Below are positions 22,356-25,269 of a stretch of DNA of 25,269 nt, in pieces. The DNA is from GCA-2746795 sp964643965 (GTDB taxonomy: Bacteria > Chloroflexota > Anaerolineae > Promineifilales > Promineifilaceae), in assembly GCA_964643965.1 (NCBI GenBank), contig CAZXVH010000081.1, positions 1 to 25,269 on the forward strand, in the 5' to 3' direction. Numbering within the stretch: position 1 is the first letter of the stretch; every line of letters begins with the position of its first letter. The notes under the pieces are model-generated. The model was given only the letters and a program-made list of their open reading frames with translations, was not told the origin of the DNA and searched no databases. Made by a program: the position numbers and the translations under genes.

Positions 22356-22379
22356 AAAAGCCGACGAATGCCGTCGGCT
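22356..22379 (-). terminator. Likely terminator of the pfkB-parA-parB transcript
   Basis: AGCCGACG (22359-22366), loop AATGC, CGTCGGCT (22372-22379). On the minus strand TTTTACACG follows. The stem is perfect but the T run is short, so moderate confidence. It is about 110 bases past the parB stop. Confidence 0.65.
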
Positions 22380-22474
22380 GGAAAGATGGGGGGATCATAG
22401 CATAGGGCGGAGGCGGGTCAAGGAGATGGGCGCGGCTCTTAGGGAGAATTTACAAAGTTTATGGGAGTACGGGC

Positions 22475-22495
22475 GGGCTTCGACAGACTCAGCCC
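22475..22495. repeat. Palindromic repeat spanning the parB stop codon
   Basis: GGGCT (22475-22479) pairs with AGCCC (22491-22495) around TTCGACAGACTC, a sequence of the TTCGACA-x-CTCAG type common in dispersed bacterial repeats. The parB stop (22489-22491) lies inside it, so the last codons of parB appear to come from the repeat. Confidence 0.5.
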
Positions 22496-23346
22496 TCGTC
22501 GCCAACGATGACTTCGTAGATGGCTTGCAGCTCTTCGTCTGAGTCATAGTCGATGATAACTTGACCACCTTGCCGTTTTTTGTGGATGTTGACGCGGGTT
22601 CCCAGGGATTCTTCAAATTGGCGTTGGAGGTCGAGTAGTTCAGGAGGCAGGGTGTGGCGTGTTTTCGCTTTAGGTTTTTCTGTGGCCAGCAGGTTTTTAA
22701 CGAGCTGTTCTGTCTGGCGCACACTGAGGTTGAGGTCTGTGATCCGTTTCATGGCGTTGGTTTGCATAACGGCCGTTGGCAAGGGCAGTAGAGCGCGAGC
22801 GTGAGCGCCGCTAATTTCGCCGTCAATAACGGCCTGCTGAATGTTTTCTGGCAAGGTGAGCAGGCGCAGTAAGTTGGCGACGGTGGAGCGGGCTTTGCCC
22901 ACACTTTCGGCGATTTCTTCCTGGGTCATGCCGAACTCTTCCATGAGCTGCTGGTAGGCGTAGGCTTCTTCCAGGGCGTTGAGGTCGGCGCGCTGCACGT
23001 TTTCGATGATGGCCAGTTCCAGCATGTCTTGGGATGTGGCTTCTTTAACGACGACGGGGACTTCTTTTAACCCGACAATTCGAGAGGCTCGCCAACGTCG
23101 TTCACCGGCGATGAGATAGAACTGCCCTTTTTGTTCGGTGACGATGAGGGGTTGGATAAGGCCGTGCTTTTCGATGGAAGCGGCCAGTTCTGCCAGTTTC
23201 TCCTCGTCCAGGACATTGGTGCGTGGCTGATGGGGATTTGGCTGAATATCGTGAATGGGCAAGGTACGGATGCTGTCTTTGGTTACCTCTGTTTCCGCCG
23301 TGGGAATGAGTGAGCCGATGCCGCGTCCGAGGGCACGTTTTGTCAT
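22489..23346 (-). CDS. parB: ParB family chromosome partition protein (CTP clamp)
   Basis: A 285-residue ParB/Spo0J protein. N-terminal ALGRGIGSLIP is the ParA-stimulating segment. The nucleotide-binding ParB/Sulfiredoxin-like domain has GERRWRAS at 81-88 and ENVQR at 115-119. The helix-turn-helix (TQEEIAESVGKARSTVANLLRLL, about 140-162) contacts parS. The C-terminal dimer domain (about 240-280) is present. ParB spreads as a CTP-dependent clamp from parS sites, which recruits ParA and condensin. The ATG overlaps the parA stop by four bases (ATGA), and its last codons are encoded by a repeat palindrome. I found no parS consensus site in the window. Confidence 0.97.
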   Translation of the reverse strand: MTKRALGRGIGSLIPTAETEVTKDSIRTLPIHDIQPNPHQPRTNVLDEEKLAELAASIEKHGLIQPLIVTEQKGQFYLIAGERRWRASRIVGLKEVPVVVKEATSQDMLELAIIENVQRADLNALEEAYAYQQLMEEFGMTQEEIAESVGKARSTVANLLRLLTLPENIQQAVIDGEISGAHARALLPLPTAVMQTNAMKRITDLNLSVRQTEQLVKNLLATEKPKAKTRHTLPPELLDLQRQFEESLGTRVNIHKKRQGGQVIIDYDSDEELQAIYEVIVGDEG

Positions 23347-24128
23347 GCGGAGGTCTCCTTCACTTGATCGCCTTTAAGAATTTCAGCGGCTAATACTTTG
23401 TAGGCGATGGCGCCCGGCGAGTTGGGGGCGTAGATGTTGATAGGTTGGCCGAAGCTGGGGGCTTCGCTGAGGCGCACGTTACGGGGCACGATGGTGCGGA
23501 AGACTTTGCCGGGGAAGTAGCCGCGCACTTCTTCCACGACCTGGCGGCTGAGGTTGGTGCGGCTGTCGTACATGGTCATCATAAGGCCGCGAATGGAGAT
23601 GCCGGGGTTGAGGTATTTTTGCACGAGGGCGACGGTTTGGGTGAGTTGCGACAAGCCTTCGAGGGCCAGGTATTCGCACTGCACGGGGATGAGGACGCCA
23701 TCTTTGGCGGCGGTGAGGGCGTTAATGGTGAGCAGGCTGAGGCTGGGTGGGCAGTCGATGAGGATGTAGTCGTAACGGCCGTTCACCCCTTCCAGCGCCT
23801 TTTGCAACCGGTACTCTCTGCCGATGGCGTTGACCAGTTCCACTTCTGCCCCAGAGAGGGCGGGGTTGGAAGGCAAAATATCGAGCTTGAAATCCGACAG
23901 GGTGAGAATGGCTTCGTCTAAGGTGGCTTGTTCCAGCAAGATGTCGTAGGTGGTGGGATCGACTGCGTTTTTATCGACGCCCAAGCCGGAGGTGGCGTTG
24001 GCCTGGGGATCGATGTCGATCAGGAGTGTTTTACGGCCGCTGCTGGCCAGGAAGGCGCTCAGGTTGATGACGCTGGTAGTTTTGCCCACGCCTCCTTTTT
24101 GATTGACGATTGCGTAAATTTTAGTCAT
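23343..24128 (-). CDS. parA: ParA family chromosome partition ATPase
   Basis: A 261-residue ParA/Soj ATPase. The deviant Walker A motif is KGGVGKTT (11-18) with the signature lysine K11. Walker A' is LIDIDPQAN and Walker B LIDCPPSLSLLT; the C-terminal surface TIVPRNVRLSEAPSFGQPI is typical. It forms ATP-bound dimers on the nucleoid that are released by ParB, segregating the origin. A TTG start at 24158 would add ten residues (LFIIQHLKE) of non-family sequence; the ATG at 24128 is preferred. It is downstream of pfkB by 36 bases and overlaps parB by four. Confidence 0.97.
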   Translation of the reverse strand: MTKIYAIVNQKGGVGKTTSVINLSAFLASSGRKTLLIDIDPQANATSGLGVDKNAVDPTTYDILLEQATLDEAILTLSDFKLDILPSNPALSGAEVELVNAIGREYRLQKALEGVNGRYDYILIDCPPSLSLLTINALTAAKDGVLIPVQCEYLALEGLSQLTQTVALVQKYLNPGISIRGLMMTMYDSRTNLSRQVVEEVRGYFPGKVFRTIVPRNVRLSEAPSFGQPINIYAPNSPGAIAYKVLAAEILKGDQVKETSA

Positions 24129-24141
24129 CTCTTTTAAATGC

Positions 24142-24174
24142 TGAATGATGAATAGCAACGCTGTTCATCGTTCA
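24142..24174. repeat. Hairpin repeat at the pfkB 3' end
   Basis: TGAATGATGAATAG (24142-24155) pairs with CTGTTCATCGTTCA (24161-24174), 12 of 14 positions, loop CAACG. The pfkB stop codon (24165-24167) lies inside the right arm, so the repeat supplies the gene's last codons and fills the gap to parA. Confidence 0.6.
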
Positions 24175-25022
24175 CCATCCAGCCTTTCCTTTTTTAGGTA
24201 TTTCTGAACGGCCGTTACTTTGGCCGCTACCCCTGCATATTCTACCGAGAGCGCCGCGATGTCATTGGCGAAGCGGGCCGCTTCCCAGGGATTGCCGCCA
24301 GTTTGCAGCAGACGCACAAAATAGGCGGTGGCAAAGGTGTCACCGGCGCCGGTGGCGTCTACCTCTGTGGCGCGGCGGGTGGGCAGGTGGCGGATTTCGT
24401 CCTGGTAGTAGACGGTGCAGCCATCATAGCCGCGAGTGACAACCAATAGTTTGCATCGCTGCTGATATAGATCGAGGGTGGCCTCATCCGGTAAATCTTC
24501 ATGGCTGATGATGACGGCGGCGGCCAGGGGTAGTATCTCGGCGGCCTCGGCCCACGCTTTGGGGGAGACACGGCCGTTTTTATCCCATTGACGCAGCCAA
24601 CCTTGCGGCGTCAGGCAGAGCAGGCTGTTACTAAACAAGCGGGCCATGTCTGCCTCCACTTCATCGGCGACGGGGCCGAGATGGGCGATGCTGGCCCGCT
24701 GCCACGCTTCGGGCAGGTGTTCAGCCCGGAGGCGGGCGGCCACGGCGGAAATGATTTGCTGCCGGCCGGTTGGCGTGTAAATGTTTTCAAAAGTCGTCGT
24801 TTCCCGAGCTGGCACCGTTTTGATGGCGATGCCGGGCAGTTCATGCTGCCATTGGAACTGGGGACCGCTGCTGGTGAGAACGGCCGTTTTGCACCCCAAC
24901 GCTTGCGCCATCCGCCCGGAAAAAGAAGCCGCGCCGCCCAAACGTTCGCCTTCAGGCGTCAGATCGCGGGTGATATGGCCGATGACCAGGTAATCGATGG
25001 GGGAAACGAATGGTTGTGTCAT
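24165..25022 (-). CDS. PfkB-family carbohydrate/nucleoside kinase
   Basis: A 285-residue PfkB (ribokinase-like) kinase from the ATG at 25022. A TTG nine bases upstream is the alternative. The N-terminal substrate loop has LGGAASFSGRMAQALG (28-43). The C-terminal signature VDATGAGDTFATAYF (221-235) carries the catalytic D228 and the anion hole GAGD. The segment LLVVTRGYDGCTVYY matches the family's VT-x-G-x-DG strand. The small lid domain seems short, resembling the more compact members; the sugar or nucleoside substrate cannot be named. It heads the pfkB-parA-parB unit, an unusual neighbour for par genes. No ribosome site is seen, and a TGTTAGAAT -10 lies so close that a leaderless transcript is possible. 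Confidence 0.9.
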   Translation of the reverse strand: MTQPFVSPIDYLVIGHITRDLTPEGERLGGAASFSGRMAQALGCKTAVLTSSGPQFQWQHELPGIAIKTVPARETTTFENIYTPTGRQQIISAVAARLRAEHLPEAWQRASIAHLGPVADEVEADMARLFSNSLLCLTPQGWLRQWDKNGRVSPKAWAEAAEILPLAAAVIISHEDLPDEATLDLYQQRCKLLVVTRGYDGCTVYYQDEIRHLPTRRATEVDATGAGDTFATAYFVRLLQTGGNPWEAARFANDIAALSVEYAGVAAKVTAVQKYLKKERLDGER

Positions 25023-25031
25023 GTCGGGCAA

Positions 25032-25040
25032 ATTCTAACA
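25032..25040 (-). promoter_or_regulatory. Extended -10 promoter of the pfkB-par unit
   Basis: On the minus strand TGTTAGAAT is an extended -10 (TGn-TAGAAT), identical to the groESL one; CTATGTTAGAATTT is shared by both. The -10 ends nine bases before the ATG, so the predicted start is within a few bases of it. No -35 is evident. Confidence 0.45.
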
Positions 25041-25194
25041 TAGCCGCCCAGACATAGCTAGATAGAGCGGCCCACGGCAGCATGCGCCATTGACGCCGTT
25101 GTGACAGATGGTTACACTTTTGCCAGGCAATGAGCGCTTGTCTGGCGCTCCTTGTTTCATGAACAACGCCATAAGATAAAACAGAGGAAACCGT

Positions 25195-25269
25195 ATGAAC
25201 CAGGAAATGATTGATTATTTTGAAACGCTTTCGGCCGAGGAAATTCGGCAACAGACGCCCGGTAAATGG
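25195..25269 (+). CDS. Start of an unknown plus-strand gene (partial)
   Basis: The ATG at 25195 has GAGGA eight bases upstream and opens 25 codons to the window end (MNQEMIDYFETLSAEEI...). The spacer contains a possible promoter TTGTTT-N17-GATAAA ending shortly before the ribosome site, and a GAGCGC/GCGCTC hairpin (25132-25150). It is divergent from pfkB. I do not recognise the family from this fragment. Confidence 0.6.
   Translation, partial: MNQEMIDYFETLSAEEIRQQTPGKW

Larger units (their letters stand above)
992..24888. repeat. Highly iterated palindrome AACGGCCGTT (17 scattered copies)
   Basis: Exact copies start at 992, 3154, 8111, 9340, 10575, 11179, 12962, 13115, 14416, 14935, 16408, 16546, 18418, 22768, 23774, 24207 and 24879. 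All are inside genes, none in spacers, groES or groEL. In ten the frame reads Thr-Ala-Val, in six Asn-Gly-Arg, in one Arg-Pro. Over ten single-mismatch copies also occur (for example near 5401, 6111, 6904, 9581, 11825, 16031, 17764, 21910). Expected number by base composition is far below one. Confidence 0.9.

Noticed and set aside
25159..25173. TTGTTTCATGAACAA near the right end, resembling parS
   Set aside because: A short 5-base-arm palindrome lacking the CACGTG core; it falls within a promoter region instead.

Overview
The window looks like chromosomal DNA of a Chloroflexota-type bacterium (Anaerolineae/Ardenticatenia-like). This is an inference from a stand-alone Elp3 (the family is structurally known from Dehalococcoides), an LLM-class (F420-type) oxidoreductase, GroESL under CIRCE control, a LysW-like zinc ribbon, and histidine kinases with seven-helix N-termini. 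No rRNA, tRNA, CRISPR array, transposase or phage gene was seen. Nearly all genes lie on the minus strand. The exceptions are an M50 protease at 10150-11292 and a gene start that runs off the right end.

Layout, left to right. (1) 1-5235: a tightly packed minus-strand signalling cluster of two paralogous membrane histidine kinases and two single-domain response regulators (the outermost truncated by the window edge), with no DNA-binding output. (2) 5395-8445: elp3, an orphan HicB-like antitoxin, a 29-codon remnant of a NUDIX hydrolase, and an LLM-family oxidoreductase. (3) 8653-11292: a TroA/ZnuA-type metal-binding lipoprotein diverging from an M50/CBS protease across a 456-bp spacer rich in inverted repeats. 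(4) 11324-14715: a MacB/LolD-like fused ABC ATPase-permease and a LolA-like anchored protein. (5) 14915-16956: a YtcJ-like amidohydrolase and a LysW-like zinc ribbon separated by a strong terminator. (6) 17170-18805: a winged-helix regulator with a dead receiver domain, and a TPR protein. (7) 18952-21059: groES-groEL with a sigma70-type promoter bracketed by two CIRCE operators. (8) 21087-25022: a membrane-anchored TPR protein, then pfkB-parA-parB reading leftward. A plus-strand gene begins at 25195.

Two genome-scale patterns stand out. First, the 10-bp palindrome AACGGCCGTT occurs 17 times in 25 kb, against well under one expected, always inside genes and read as Thr-Ala-Val, Asn-Gly-Arg or Arg-Pro. 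It behaves like a highly iterated palindrome, analogous in style to cyanobacterial HIP1. Second, spacers are filled with short palindromic and micro-repeat sequences, and the same type of DNA appears inside interdomain linkers, surface loops and C-terminal ends of several proteins (Elp3, the ABC transporter, the amidohydrolase, M50, PfkB, ParB). The M50 leader also shows a multi-stem arrangement with a possible pseudoknot, a candidate unrecognised regulatory RNA.
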